From: Gymnorhina tibicen
Lineage: Eukaryota > Chordata > Aves > Passeriformes > Artamidae
Reading direction: 5' to 3'
Assembly: GCA_013399875.1 (NCBI GenBank)
Contig: VXAZ01002369.1
Span: 393,459-457,458 of the forward strand
Length of the DNA: 64,000 nucleotides
This document shows, piece by piece, positions 24,058-39,000 of the stretch (position 1 is the first letter of the stretch; each line of letters begins with the position of its first letter). The notes below the pieces were generated by a model. That model was not told the DNA's origin and did no database searches. It worked only from the letters and a program-made list of their open reading frames with translations. The position numbers and the translations under genes are program-made.

Positions 24058-27000
24058 ACGTCTGAGCCTTTTTTAAAAACGCTTTTGGGCACCAAAATGA
24101 CTGTCATGCTGGCAAGAAACTTTCATTCTGTTTTCTGTACACAAATTACAGAAGACAGTCCTCAAAGTGTAGCTAGAAAGCTTCAAAACAAAACAAACCC
24201 ACTGAACAAGCTTTCTAAAATTCCACCTTTTGCTATTAATTTTAGGATGTCAGTCAAATGGAATGCAATAGGAAATACATTTTTCCATCCTTCATTTACA
24301 ATACTCTCTTAGAACATCTGAGGCCAATTCACATCCCTCTACAGGGATATGATATTTGCTAAGAGAAAAAAAAACAACTCTGCAGCAGCAAGCCACCAAG
24401 GTTTTCCCTGAAGCCTCCTGTTGGGTTTTGTAGCCTTAAAAGGAAAAAAGGCTTTTATTATGCTGGTCCCCAGCTTGCCAAACAAAGAGCCCCTGGGTCT
24501 GCGTGGTATCTGTCATCGCATTCACTCAGGGATTCTGCATGGCTTTCTCTTGCTATCTTCCAGCAGAGCCAGCACTGCTGTTTTCATCTCCTGGTATCAT
24601 TCAAACACTCAATCAGGCAGTTTGCTTAACCTAGAAATCCCAGGGCCTCCAGGAGTCCAAGCTCTGAAGGAAAGTTCTAGCACGACAAGACACTGGTGAA
24701 GCAAGGCATACCACCTCTGCTCAATACTTCTACAGGTCCAGATAATCTGCAGGTGAGAAGGGGGGCACCTCTGCTGAGCAGATATTTTCCAAAGCTCTGG
24801 AGGGAGTCATCCGTGAAGATAAGCTCCACACATAAGCAATGGAGCTACATCATGGGACCATGCAGTTCCTGCCTTGGAAAAAAACCCCCCATCATCTGAA
24901 TTTTCAAGTTCACAGTAACAGAAATACCTTTGAAATTCATGTAGTGATAGCACTGATAGCAGACAAATTCCTTTTAAATGCCCTGAACAATTTGGTTTTA
25001 CACTTCAAGACAACAAGTTTAATTTCTACTTCTGTTTTACACTGAACAGAAGTTTCCTTAGGTACTAAGCCTAAAAATGGGAGCCCACATAATTGCCCAC
25101 AGTCAATAATTTTGAGCACTGGAAACCACTGCTTACAGTTCTTCTCATGGTGGAAAAGTGCCATGCATAGGAAATTCAAATGTCCATAGAACTCATAAAA
25201 ATACTACTTAATATGGTATATTCAAGCATGGCTTACATAAAGTAAGCAAGATTAAACAGTATGGCGAAGAGAAGAAGTGTAAACATATTTTCCCTTACAA
25301 CACCAAACAGAAGTCACATTCATTTAAGCAAATATTTTTCTATATTGATAGAAGCCAAATACGTGGGGTAAGCTGCTGCACTTTTTTCTGTTTGATTCAT
25401 ATAAAATCACCACAAGAAATCTGTGTTCACATAACACTATCAATGAAACGCTCTTTGGTTTTCTACAAGTTGTTTGTAATGAACATTTTAGCTCTCTCAA
25501 AAGGTGAAAATACAATCAGCCCACCTCTTTATGCATGTCCTATGAGGATACCCATCCTCAGTAAAAAAAAATTTCACTAGCCTTAGTCAGCAAGCTGCAG
25601 TGGTATGTGGTAAAACTATGCCACGCACCAAAAATTTAGAGACTTGTTAATTGGTAGCAAGATACAACAGAATATGCCCACTGAAAACTACTCAAATTTC
25701 CCAAACTGCCTCTGAATAGATTCCCTTTTTGAACAAGAACTTGATGCTTCACATTATATCTGTGCACATAATTTTCTCCTTCCTCCCTAAATTCTAAACA
25801 TTTTTCTTACATTTACTTCTTCTGAGATTCAGTAGTGACAGTTTCTTCTTTACACTCCTACATATATTTTGCACAAGCTGTTAAACAGAATTAGTCCATG
25901 CTCCTCTTTCGTGTTTTTCCTGTGCTCTGAAGGAACCTAATACACAGACTTCAGAGAAATCCCAGTTTTGACCCTTACCACCTAGCTACTAACTTGTGCA
26001 AACATGGTTTAGCAGCCAGGCTGAAGAAAGATCTTGTGGACTGTGGTCATGCAGACCCTTCAAATGGCCACAAGAAGCATTTACTAGGTGAAAACAGATC
26101 CCAGGTGGCTTGTAGCAAAGGGGTATGAACACAGCATTTGGAAGACAGGTTGAATGTGCCCAACCTGTAAACTCTATGCTGCCTTTAGCTACCATGACAC
26201 CCCTTACAAACAGGTAACCACAAAAACATTGCCTGGTATCATTTCACTGTTTGCACTCTGCACATACAATAACCCAGGTTAGTTCTAAAGGATACCATCA
26301 GCAAGAGGGCAGGCTGAGACTTGTAGCTAAATACAGAAAGAGATTATTTACCTTGAGCATAAAGGTACTCACTCTTCAAATTTCATGACGAGTCTTTACT
26401 GCAAATTCCCTTATCATTCAAAATCAGAATGAACAAGTTAGAATCACCTAGAGAAATGAAACCTTGTGGCCTTCACAGACCTAGCAAAGCAGAAAAATTG
26501 ATGTAAGCAAATTCTCCAGCCTCCCCAAAATGGCAAAATTACACCCTGATAATTCTTTCAGTTGCAGTTCACTAATTATCTTTTAGTTGAAAACAGGAAC
26601 AACCAGTTTTGTGGTAACAATCACTAGCCTTAATGTTTGATTTTTTAAAAATGAAATAAAAATACCAGAAGAGATACTAGGAAGAAAACAAAGTGAAGTG
26701 GCAATGTAAAACTGTCAGATTCCGGGAGATGAAATAATTCAAGTCTGAACATCCTTCCTTCACCATGTGGTAGGACCACATGGCAGCAGGAGCAAAGTCA
26801 TCATGTGCAGTATCTGAAGCCCGTGCCACAGAACAGAAAAAAAAAGGTGGATAATAAAGAATAAACCTATTACGCAAGCGCTGATATGTTAAATCTGGAG
26901 GCACACTACCACTTCCTGCAGAGCTTCTGCCAAGTACAGAATCCAGGGGGAAAATGGCTTAATCCCCAGCAATGACGCAGTGTGAGAAGCCTATCTGGGA

Positions 27001-27404
27001 CATACTTAATGCCGTCCTCCACGCACAGGGTGCACTTTCAGGAATAAAGAGTTAGTCACCATGTCTACCTCCACCACCCATCTCTTCATCTTTTGCATAT
27101 CCTGCTCTGCAGAGACAGGCATTCACACCTACGGGATGCTGCTAAGTCATGTGGGGACATGGCATGCAGGGAACTGCTCTTCTACAGAAAACTCCTGCAA
27201 ATACAATGGACATCCCACTAAGATTTCTTTCTTTACGTGGATTCCCACAGGTGGTTTTGCTACACCCTGTTCCTGAATGGAAGTACCAATCTGCTTCTGC
27301 ACACCTTCTCATGAAGGCTAGAAAGAGGCAGAGAGCATCTTCTTGCATATACCAAGACTCAAGGGAGTCATAATGAAACAGATAAATTATGAAAATACTG
27401 GTTT
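23171..27404. other. LRRC3B intron, part 4; no gene seen
   Basis: AT-rich intronic sequence with a GA microsatellite at 24021-24057. No exon or RNA gene was recognised. Confidence 0.55.
24021..24057. repeat. (AG)n microsatellite
   Basis: About 18 AG dinucleotide units interrupted once by a C (position 24030). It is likely length-polymorphic. It is a purine run on the plus strand, so a pyrimidine run in the LRRC3B pre-mRNA. Confidence 0.95.
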
Positions 27405-27565
27405 AAAATCACAGAATCATTGAAGCTGGAAAAGAGCTCTAAGATCATCGAGTCCAACCGTTAACCTGGCCACATCCATGTCCACCACTAAAGCAAGTCC
27501 CCAGGTGCCATGGCCATCTTCTGTGGTCCTGTCACTGGCTACCTGGGAGAACACACTGAGTCCCT
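27405..27565 (-). mobile_element. CR1 LINE 3' end fragment, internally deleted
   Basis: It begins AATCACAGAATCATTGAAGC and continues GATCATCGAGTCCAACCG...CCACCACTAAAGCAAGTCCCC, the reverse complement of the avian CR1 3' terminus. After GGTGCCATGGCC it jumps to CCTGTCACTGGCTACCTGGG, a more internal CR1 segment, implying an internal deletion. It has the same orientation as LRRC3B. Confidence 0.8.
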
Positions 27566-30500
27566 TAGGTATAGATTCACTTCCAAGTTATAGAAACCCC
27601 TTTTTTCCATTTTTTTTTTCAGTAAAGTAAGTTTCTCTGCAGAACTGTGGTTTATGCTGAGTGCTGTAAACATTTCTTTTTAGCTCACTCCCAAAGCTCA
27701 TCTCAGAGTGGGGTAAGATCACATGCAACAATCCCATGAAGCAAAGGAATGAGTCATCAGTCTGAAAGTTAAGCAACAGACAGAACTGTAGATTCAGACC
27801 AAGGTAAGCATAGTAATGAATGAAACACCAGGTTCTAAATTACATCTCTGGAGAGAGCAGTCTAGAACAGCAACTCATAAACAGACCTACCTAACCCAGC
27901 ATTAAAAAGCATATATAGGGTCACCAGTGGGATACTTAAGAGAAAAACTCCATGGAATTCAAGGAAGGGGAAAAATCTCCCTGAAAAATGTTTGAAGCAG
28001 CTGAAGAAATTCAATTACAGCAGCATACACTTCTGTAACTAAGTTGGTCAAGCATTGTGTCCTATGTTCTTACAGGTAGGCATAAAGACTATGGACTAGG
28101 AAAATGCCATTTTTAAACAAAGTAAATAATTTTAATTAATTTCCAGTGAACTCTGTTAGTTTTAATTCTACTAAAAGCAGTACAATTTTCCTCGAAGAAG
28201 GGAAAAAAGGCAATAGTGCAAATGCTCTCTCATTTTGAGTACAAGTGGTTTCTTCTTTGACTAAACAAAGATAGCACTCTCAAAAAATGAAAATATGTCT
28301 CGTGAACGACACTGACAAAAAAGGCTCAAAATCTGTTTATGTGGTTTTGCTGGTCTATATGCAAGTAATCTAGGTAATAAGTTTAGATTTCTACCAGAGC
28401 AATTGAGAGCAAAGCATATCCCCAGAGATCTATAGCCTGATTAGTGATGATAAGCTGAGGTAGCACAGTCCCAGCTGCTCAATGTTACACAAAAAGAGGT
28501 GGGCAGGTTCAGAGAAAGCTGCACATATTGGTTTCACTCCTATTAACAATTCACCCCTACTATCTCACTCACCCACTCCCTCTTCACCAAAGCATGAAAT
28601 GACAGTTGCTTAGATTTAAGCTGTTCAATATTCAGCTTACTGTCATTACAGATTGCAAAATAAATTAACAAAATGCCACCATTCCACAAAGCAATTCCCA
28701 AATATCATGCTAGCCCTAAGAATCTTCAGATGTTTTGCACTCCTCCTGAACTCTTCTGCTCTGTCTCCACTTAACCAACCACAGCACCTGCACTGAGTTC
28801 CACCCACAGCTCCTTCTCCTTCCCTGCTCCAAGGCAGCACTGAAGATCATTGTGGGTGCAGCACACATCAGGGGGATTTTCCCTGCAATCCTTCACCTGC
28901 ACCTGTACCTCACCGAGCACTGCATCCCATTAATTTCCCCTTTAGTTACTGCATGCTACAGAGATCGTATCTACCATCTCCAGGGAACCTTATCCACATC
29001 TGGTGCATGAATGCCTGAGCTAGTTTAGCTCTCAGTGAGAAGGAAAAGAGAGTGGGAAGAAGGAGAGCTCAGGAATAGGACCTTCAGCTCAGCTCTTCAG
29101 GGTACTTCCCCAGACAGTGACTCTGCTGGCTCAGTTGCACCATTCACAGGTTTAATTGTGGTGGTTCTCTTCCTGCTAACACTTTAGCCCAGCCATGCTG
29201 CAACATTCTGTGCACTGACTGCGTCATCCGGGCAGGGTGAACATGCTCCTAGTGTCTGGCTGAGAAGGGTGAGGACCTCATCAAGAAAAGCAATACCAAA
29301 AATATATTAAGAGGATGAGTGCTCGAAACAGAAATTTAAGAACTTCCAACATATACCAGCATGTCCCAAAGACTGAATACTACTTAATTTTTATACCGAT
29401 ACCTCCAAACCCATGATTCAACATCTCAACAGGACGATAATTTTGAAGACTATAAAGACTATATCCCTTCATCTCCAATCTGGACCTGCTTCTTCACTTA
29501 CTGATTTTTTAAGATAGCTCAGCTTCCACCTCTGTTTCATGGCTTCTAATTAGCTTATTTCTCATTTTAAGTATTTACAGCTTGGGAGATGAAAAAGCAA
29601 AGGGATAAGTGATGAGCAGAAAGAACAAAAATTGGCTGTGCAAGATAACCACTCCAGGAGATGGACCACCTAACCTGCAGGCAGGATGGAAAGCAGCTTG
29701 GGAATGTCTCCTTCCTGTTCATGAAAACAGAAGGGGCTGTGAAAGAGTGACTTCCTACCAGACTGCGGCTGCATCACACCTACCACGCAGTGACTCAGAG
29801 CACCCCTGCCACACACACAATTAAGTTCTGTCAAGCCACCACTGACCACCTCTAGTGCACAGCACATGGCACGCTTTAATTTAGCATTAGCAAAATACCA
29901 ACAGCCCCTGGAGAGACTTGGATTTAATTCTACTTCAAAAATATGTTCATTGTACTAGAAGCAAAGGAGCACCAGTGAATAATAATTACTAACTGTCAGC
30001 TTTTTGAACATTTTCATACCTATACCGAGAGTCTTGGAAAGGACGGCTCCTCTTTCCCAACATGAACGCCAAGAAACAGTGTTTTTCTGAAAAGGAAGAC
30101 CACGTCAGACTGCAGATTTTAACTCTACATTTCCTTTCTAAACAGTCCAGATCCTGAAAGCAGAAGAAACAAGAATACAGTATGTAAAACTGCAGCTCAA
30201 ATATTTTCAGCAGCCCAGCAAAATCCTCTTGCACACATTCTTGTGAGTTAAAAAACAGATCTGCTGTGAGGCACAGCATGTATTTCATGGCAACAGTACA
30301 GATTTATGTTTCTACTTCCTGGGAAGTCACTGCTATGCAAAAGGATAAGACTGGCTTCACAGGTCAGGGTAAAATCTATTGTCCTGAAACAGACCGAAAA
30401 CGGAAAACAGGTCTAGCAGCCAAAACACAAAGAGCTATCAGAAGGGGTTGAGACGCAGGATACATCAACACCAATTTATACAATTGAAATAGCACAGGCG

Positions 30501-32559
30501 ATGTTTTTTTCCTCCACCTGACAACTTCACTTTTTGCTTTCCATTTTCCTTGCTTTTCAGCCCTTTGGAAACCTCACTGACAAGGGAGAAGATGTCACAT
30601 TTCCCCTGGAACAAAATTGGCTTATGACACATTGTATAATTCCAAAAATACATCATGCATTAATTTGACATACTCCTGTCATCAAGACCTTAATTTCTAA
30701 TATCTTCTTTTCCAGATTCTATTAGAAAATTCCTCTGCTTCAGCTACCTAACTGGTAACACTTCAGGAGGCAAAGCGTCTTCCTGCTCATCCCAAGGTCC
30801 TTCACATGGAAGATTCACAAACCTCTGGGGAAGATCTGCTTGAATCTCTTCTTCAACATACAACGTTCTCACCCTAGTGAGTGACTGCTAGTGAGCTGCT
30901 TTTCTCAGCCAACACTTGGTATTTTAATTCCTATAATTCCTTCACTAATTTCCCCCTCTGTTTCTGTGCATTAATTTTCCCCCCTATTTTTTGTTCCTAG
31001 TAACTCTTTCCTTTCACCTTGTTTTGTTCTCCAGACTTGCATATCCCTCTTTACCACCAGACTACCATGCATGCTACAAGTTATCTTGAATTCTGCAAAG
31101 GACTATAGTCATGATTTCTGTGCAATACCCTACAAGCCTAGGAGTGCTGTCTAGCAGCTGTTCAAACTGTGCAGGTAGAACCCTAAAATTTAAGTGGGAC
31201 ATTTTCTGTAAAATAGATGTGCTTCTGCTACATAAACTTTATGCCCTCCTACCTTCTCTGTAAAAAGGCAAGAACAGAGAGAGATAGGATATAGAGACAC
31301 ACTGAAATGCTTTATAATGTCTTCTGGTGGTCAATTAACTGTAGTCTGTGAGTCAGAAAACTGTAAGAGATCCACCTGCTCACAACCTTGTGACCTTTCT
31401 GGTGAGTTTTAGGAGTTATACACCAGCTCAGGTAAGCTGCCATTCCATCTTCACAAAAGACCTCACCTGGTCAAATACTACATACCTCTTGCAGATAGCA
31501 GAATAATTATATGCACACACAGATCAGATGACATAGTGCTATGTTTTTTTTTCACAGAATGTCCAAAAGTCCCATTCCCTGGTTTCAGAGTTTGATGGTA
31601 AACAATTTGAGTGGGCTCAAAAAACCAGAGATCCACCCCAAGCTGTAAACTGATGTTGCTGACATCAAACTTGTCTCTGTATCAGCCCCAAATTAAAATA
31701 TCAAAAGGATGCTTCACAGAGATAATAAATACTGGTAACTAGTTTTCACAGCCTTCAATACACACTCATTTGCACTTGTGAAAGACAATTACAAAACATT
31801 ACTCTGACTTTATGCATCACCAAACCAAAACAGTAAATGTGATGTACCAGCGTACTCCCTTTGCACTGCTCTCTGTGACTGCAGAGAGTCTAGGAAAATA
31901 TTCATAATATTAAAGATTTCCTTTCAGTGTCCTCTCCCACTGGTTTTTTAATTCTTTCATGGTCTCACCATCAAAAATCAGAGCACCATTTACTGTCACG
32001 AAGCTGTCCTGGACATAAAGGAAAAGCAAAGCTCTTATTTTTGAACCAAATTCCTTAGATGGGAGCATTGCCCAAGTGAAAGCAGCTTGGCTGGGCTGTG
32101 TTAAGAGGGTAGGAGGCAGGGGATAACAATCTTAGTATTTCTGGATGCAAGTTCATGAAAGAGAAAGCAAAGACAGATGCTGTTAGCTGCAGAGGACACC
32201 TGAGAAGTCGCTCCACAGCCCTCCACACATGAGCCAAGGCTGATCTTACTTTTCCTTCCCACATACCTGGGCAAGCAGCCCAGCTAAATGCACACAGCAC
32301 CAGCAAGGAGACTCAGCTCTGAATGTGCTCTTTATACCACTCACATTAGCCAATTTGACCAAAAAAACCCATCAACTCTGCCCAGCACCAAAAAAAAAAA
32401 AAAAAACCCAAACAGAGCCAAAGCAGCACTGCCAAGCTGGAGAAAATGACCCTGACTTGGGGAGCAGCTCTGGCACAAACAGAGGGGGAAAGACTGGAAG
32501 ATGTGTCTTCTTCTGTTCAAATATACTCTTAGTCATGTCTTTGTCAGTAACTACTGTTT
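27566..32559. other. LRRC3B intron, part 5; no gene seen
   Basis: Non-coding AT-leaning sequence. A poly(A) run of about 17 lies at about 32389-32406. No recognisable exon, RNA gene or transposon was found. Confidence 0.5.
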
Positions 32560-33060
32560 TTCTGCCGAGTTTGCATAATCCTTTGCACAACAAAGTATGT
32601 TTAGCACATGATCTTTTAAAAATACCTTTTTTAAAAAGAAAGGAAAGTATTTCTGCAGCTATGAAGTCTAAAAACCTTCAGATTACAGATTTTACTCTGG
32701 CCTACTTCATTACACACTTCGTGTGCAAACTTATTACAGGAAAATATTACCTAATTAAATTTATTATGCTTTGTGGGGCTGTTTTGTTAACTTATTTAAT
32801 TAAAAACTTCTCAATTTATGTAATTTATTATGGCATGACCATTGTTAATGAAGCTCACAAAAGATACTGTTGGATAAATTCATGCAAAGGAGATGAAGCA
32901 GAGCAGAATGAAGGATTATGTTCTCAGACTTGCGAAGCAAAGAAGCCTGAAATAAATGGAAGTTGTGAGTGTTTGGAGCAGACAGTGCATTTATTGTAAT
33001 TATTTCAGGCTGCATGCTGATTGGAAAAGATTAACATAAATGGGAGCTGCTATTGCAGAT
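32560..33060. promoter_or_regulatory. Possible conserved non-coding (enhancer-like) block
   Basis: A roughly 500-bp stretch with many TAAT/ATTA homeodomain-type cores, for example CCTAATTAAATTTATTATGC at about 32750 and ATTTAATTAAAAAC at about 32796. It is unusually free of repeats. It lies in the large intron of a gene in a gene-poor region, a common setting for enhancers. This is a pattern impression only, with no alignment. A 224-codon frame runs through part of it (32325-32999) but starts in simple sequence and resembles no protein I know. Confidence 0.25.
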
Positions 33061-36000
33061 GTTTCTATTCTTGCTAGGAAATCCCTTGAATATAGGAAGC
33101 ACAGAACAAAAATGTGAAGATGCTGTACTACAGAATTGTAACTTTTTTCTATTCTTTCTTCTCTTCTGGACATACCAGAAGAAACATAAATAAATCTGTT
33201 CATCTTCAGGACTTGAAGAAAAAGCATCACTTTTCTCTGCTAACATGACAAAACATCCAGATGTCACCTGACTGCTCAGCAATGAACGTTTTACACATTC
33301 CCTTCTCCCTTCCAGAAGTGCCCTTAAACTGCATGGCACCAGGTCACCTCCGGAGGCTACATGGCCTGCAGCTACAACCATAGCCAGTGAAATAAAATCC
33401 ACAGTAATTAACAGCATTTAAGATCCTTGTTCCTCCATTCACAACAGCAAATTGGATACATAAATAATTCACGTGTAATTCTGATATTTCCGACTTCCTT
33501 TCTATATTAACCAATGGCAACATTTCCATTCAGTCTGGAAAAAAATACATAGAACTCTTCTTTTTGAAAATTTTCCAAGAATTAGAAGTAGATAAAAATA
33601 CCCAACGACAGTCCTGGAGGTGTGTATAATACCTGTCATCGTATCTTCTGCTTACCTTCCTCACATCTCATAATTTCTTCCCTTGTCTCCATAGGATCCC
33701 AAGACACAGAAACCAAGAATTAAAGTAAAGACTCAGGGCAGGGCTTTTTTGACTGCAACTTCAGTCATCTCAGGTCTATCACTGCAACACCTTTTAAAAG
33801 AAGAACTATACAACTATTCAAGCTCTTTGGTTATTTGTGGACCAGCTGCACGAAGTATCCTCCACACTGGCAAAGATCAGCATGAGTCAAAGATGCTGTG
33901 TCAGTACAGTATCTGCCTACAAGATGAACATTATTTCCTGTGGTTCTGGCACTAAACGTGAAGCAAAGGGATCATATGGGCCCATCCACACACCAACATG
34001 CATCTCCATGTACACTGTTTCACAGTCACAGGGCGCTCAGCTACACCACCACAGGCCAGTCCCCAGAGCTTCCCCAGAGCCTGAAGAACAAAGGGGTTCC
34101 TCAGCCCTGTGCTGCCTCCATACTGGATGATGCTAGGAACATGTCAGACCTAAACACAGTTTTCTTGGCCCACAAGAAACATTCTCTGCTGCCTGGGACT
34201 CACTCTTGCGCAAATTCAGCATCCACCAAGATGCCCCAGGGTGCTGGGCATCACTGCTGCCAATCCTGCTAGCAGATGGCCCTGGTTCTTTCCCAAAGGA
34301 GATCAGGCTTTTGAGGAGGACGGGTGCATGATGACCAGTGGCTTGAACGCTGCCAGGAACCAGAAGGCCACTGAGCACGTCTTTCTCACAGCACAGACAC
34401 TGCCGTGGTGCCCAGCTACGACAGTTTCAGTGACAAACTCCACTGACAGCACGGCACATCTCATACTCCAAATCTGTCCCTTTCTCAGTGTTATGAAACA
34501 GTATCATCGACTGCAGCTCAGGTACAGCTTTAAAGTAAAATGTACTAGAACAAAAACAACAGCCCTGTCTAACATTTACAGAGCAACTTTCAGCGGAGGG
34601 GATCTCATGGGATTTCTTAAGCCTTTCCAAGCCAACCATATAATGCCACAGGTTTTCACACGTGTAGCTGAGGGCAGAGTTTGGGTGTCCATACATATGA
34701 TTTCTTCAATTCACTGCCAGCTGGAAGGGGTCAAACACTGATAGAACACAGAGGCAATTCTACGTAACACTGCAGAGGAAGGAAAGCACGGCCAGTGACA
34801 GAGGGAATTCACCGCAACTGCTGGGGTTTGAAAATGAGGGAACAAGCCAAAAAAAAGAAAGAAAAATGCTGCTTCCTCCACACAGTAGGGATGCAACAGA
34901 AATTCTACCCAATTTGCAGGGGGGAGCAAGGGATTTATGGGCACAATTACATATTCTTCAAATCGCTTCCAAAGGACTGCCCTTGAATGACTGAAGCAAG
35001 ATCCAAATCTCCCCAGACTAACCACATAACAGGGCTCAGCAGGAATGAAATGCATTGTACGGCTGTCACTTCTATCATTTTGAGCAGAATCTTGTTTTAG
35101 TAGCCTGTCAGATGACAACGGTAGATATGAATTCAATAGATAACACCAAAGTCCCAGAAACAGTCATTTCAAGTATTTTTATGTCGCAAGTGAGGAACAA
35201 TACCTCACTTCCCATCTGGAAATATGCTGTGTTCAAATCAGTACAAATAACACCCATTCTCAAGGTGTTTTCATTATGATTTTGCATAAGTCTGTAAAAA
35301 ACTGGGACAGCGTGCACATTATGGACATAAATCTACTATGCCTTACACCCACATAAATCAAAGCAATTCCACCAAGCTCAGATGCAGGTTTACCTGAAAT
35401 CTTTAAATATGAGTGATTCTCAAGCGAAAAAAGAAAAATAAATCCACAATACTGATGTTTCCAAACCAAACACCAATCTAATCACAACCTCTGTACAATC
35501 CCAGTCTCGGGTCTGAACCTAGGCACATTCCCATGGTTTTCTCTCCTCATAAAAATCCAGCTTCTTCCCCAGAGGACCCATCCATCAGCTCCAGCAAGGG
35601 TACAGGAAGGCCAGCTCCAGGCACCTGTACTAAAAGATTTTTGCTGCCCTGCTTCATGCAAGCCTTAGCCCACATAAAGTGTCATCTTGGTGCACAGGCA
35701 GAGTCCTGTGCAGCTGACACCTTGAAGACAGAGGAAAATAGCTTTTTCTGAGAGCAGCAGCAATGAAAAGGGAAGACAGCAGGATAAAAAGAAAACACTA
35801 GAAAGTTTAGGGACTGTAAAAATTCCCATTAGTATTGAAATACTTTCAAGGAAGTATTATACTTTCAAAGTATACTATTATACTTTCAAAAGTATAATCA
35901 AGGAAGATTATACTTTTTATTAACTTACTACAGTTCTATGTTATAATAAAACATCTTTCCCCCCGTGATTGGGAAATGCAGAGATGTTGTACTTGCTTAA

Positions 36001-39000
36001 GCATTTTGAAGACTCTTCTGTCACCTGAGAACACTTCACCTTCTTACTTAGAATGACCATTTTCCCCTAAGAAAGGAAAAGAACTATTAACCTGCCATTT
36101 CAGACTTCGTAAGCCTCTTCTAAGAATTTTTTTCTTTGTTGTACCACCATCTCTCATGGACTTTGTTCTTTAAAAATCACTTTGGTTCAGAGGAAAATTA
36201 GAACAAGGTTTTAAAAGTACTGGGGAAGCAAAACAAAACAAAGGAGAAATGCCTGGCAAGTTAGAAAATATAAACCCATACTGCAAAATGTCACATGGGG
36301 ACTCCCTTCCACCCAGTGCTGAGAACACTGAAATCTCACCTACCCATCCTCCCCTACACCAGGCCACTGAGTAAGGAAAAAGAATTGAGCACTTTTGCTC
36401 AGTAAGGTTTTGGAAAAGCCCTCCTGTAGTCCTCAATCACAACCTTGAAGGCCTTATGAAAACACCACCAATTAAAAACACTGTCAACTTACACTGACAA
36501 TATTCAATGTTAGCAGTCAAACCGGTTTTTAGAGTGCAGTAAGCATGACTAAATTTGGCAGCAGCAGCATAACTAAACTTGCCATCATTCCTTTTTCACC
36601 CTGGACCAGCCACCCAACCTATAAAGAAACTCTGCTTTTGTAGAAAAGCTCAGGTCTTGAACAGACTTTTAAGGGACACCCATCACTGCTGACAGCTGTG
36701 AGCCCATCACACGGCTGTGAGCCCACAGACTGTGAGTCCTGCCTAAGATGCCCCCCTGGATGCATTAGGAGCTCTCTGACTTGCCCTTTGCACCAGTGTT
36801 CATGTCTCAGCCTTGACAAATCCTCATGACCTGTGCATGTCCAAAACACTCATTTGCTCAGGGCCCAGCAGAATGCCTCCACTGGGGCTGCCAAGAAAGC
36901 AGTTGTAGGCTTAGGAAGGACATGCTGTAGCATTAGTGGCATGTTTTATCTTTTACCTCTTACCAGAAGTACAAACCTTAAAGGAAACGTTTCTGCAGGT
37001 TCTGATTTTCTGCCCTTCATCTCTTCAGATGAGCCTTCTTCCACGGGTTATTTTATCTGGTACATCCCTGCCAGCTCTTTACAGACAGCACTTCCCTCTC
37101 ATTCCGTCTTCCCTAAATCCTGACACGCAAACCCAAGCTGAAGAACACCAACCCCATCACAGCTGATGAATTAGTACTGACAGTGGCCAGTGCTTTCGCT
37201 TAGTTTGTTTATTTGGGGTTTTTTTCTCTAGGGGCAAGGAAATCAAGTTCACCCTTCAAAGGAACCAAGGGTCAACCCCCTAAGGAAAATTTAAAAGCTT
37301 TCACCATTATGGGGAACTACAACACAGCATAAGGACGCAAGGTGAACTTTGCAACGTCCCACAGAGACCCTAAAGAAAAGAGGTGCACCCCAAAGCTGTG
37401 GTCTGATGTTGTCATAGGTACACCCTGTCCTTGTGGTGAGGAGGTTCACAGGGAGCCTGCAAACACCCATGTCCTTCTGCAGCACTGGCACTAAGATCCA
37501 GTGCGGGGCACCTGGCACTCAGCCCAGCGTTTTCTTTGCTTGTTGCCACAATCACTGAATAGCGATATTCTCCTTATGGAATCTGAGGAATACAGTGTTT
37601 CTCTCTAACCTGACGAGGTACAGGCAATGGCACAGGAAACAAGTTTCAGAAGGTTTACACAGACAGGATTTTTCCTTTTTCCCATCCTGGTGTGAAAATG
37701 TTGAAAAGAATGTAATTATTTATATTGCATTTGTTTTGGAAGTGAAGACACAGATCACTTGCTTTTAATTTCCAATTTTTCCAGGTTCATCCTTTATTTA
37801 GTAAGAACTATAAAAATTCATTTGAAAAAAGTAATATATTCAAAACTAATAAAGTTCAACTGCAAAATATTTTTAGAGGCAGCTTAGGTAAAACTATTAA
37901 GTTGTCAAATAAAACCATCTAGTCTAAGTTATACCAGAAAAGGGTCAAAGTTTATGACTAATTTCTCAGATTGAAACTGTTTCCAGGAGCAACTCTTCCA
38001 TGCAAAATGCTGCTAGGTAACCCCAAGAACAGTCAGGTGTATAAGTGAAAACAGTGAATCTGAGTAGTATCTGATAGCAAGAAGCTCACCTCTCACCAAT
38101 CTCCAGTTTTTACTACCACAAACTTTCCACTTCTGCAGTCAGCCTACCTCTGCATCAACTGACCACAACAAGCCCAGTATCTGTAATTAAAAACAAACAT
38201 GCTTTTTATTCTTTCTAGATGGCAGTACTGAAGTGCACTTCCCTGATAGCTGATCCTTAAAAATTCAGTCTTTCTCTGTCAGCTGTGGTATTTAAAGTCA
38301 CTAAAATGTTACCCTGTCAGTGCCCTTTACCTGCAACTGACTGGTCCAAAATGCAGAAACAATGTTGGAAGGGCTGAAATCAAACGCTTTCAGAGTCCAT
38401 TAGCTCCTCTTACACACATCACATCTACATTTACAAGAATGTCAATTTTCTACAATACTATTATTTGTTAAATTCAACAGTCTAACCCCTTGCCTTAAAT
38501 ATTTTTAGAAGAAAGGCAACACTTTACCTTTAAAAAAAGTAATTTGGGGAAACTGTGGATGCATAGGAAATGGAGGAGGCTACTTGGAGCAGCCAAGTGA
38601 ATGGAAAAACACATGAGGTGTCAGAATCAGCCCCTAGCTCACCAATGCTTTACATTAATGAAGAACTGCTCTGCAAGCCTGATAGTATTTTAGTCTCCCT
38701 TTGCAGATGCCCAAGCTTTTACTCGGTATTCAAAGCTGCACTCCACAGCTTCAAGAATCAGAATTTAAAACTAGCAGTCTTAGCTCACAGATTAAAAATT
38801 GCTTCAATGAAACAAGAATCAAGACACACTAATTCCAGTCAAAAAGACTCCTTTTGGGAGCCCACAGAACACCTGCTCTGCAACCCCACAGCATGGGGAA
38901 AATAAAGGACCTGCGCAACCTGCAACATCCTCACTCACCTTATGTTTTTCTAATGATTTCCCAGTTAACTCAAATGTCCATAAGCTTTTAAAATCCATTT

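Noticed and set aside
32325..32999. 224-codon plus-strand open frame
   Set aside because: It begins just before a poly(A) run, giving a lysine string, and its residue composition follows AT-rich DNA. It is better explained as non-coding, possibly conserved, sequence.
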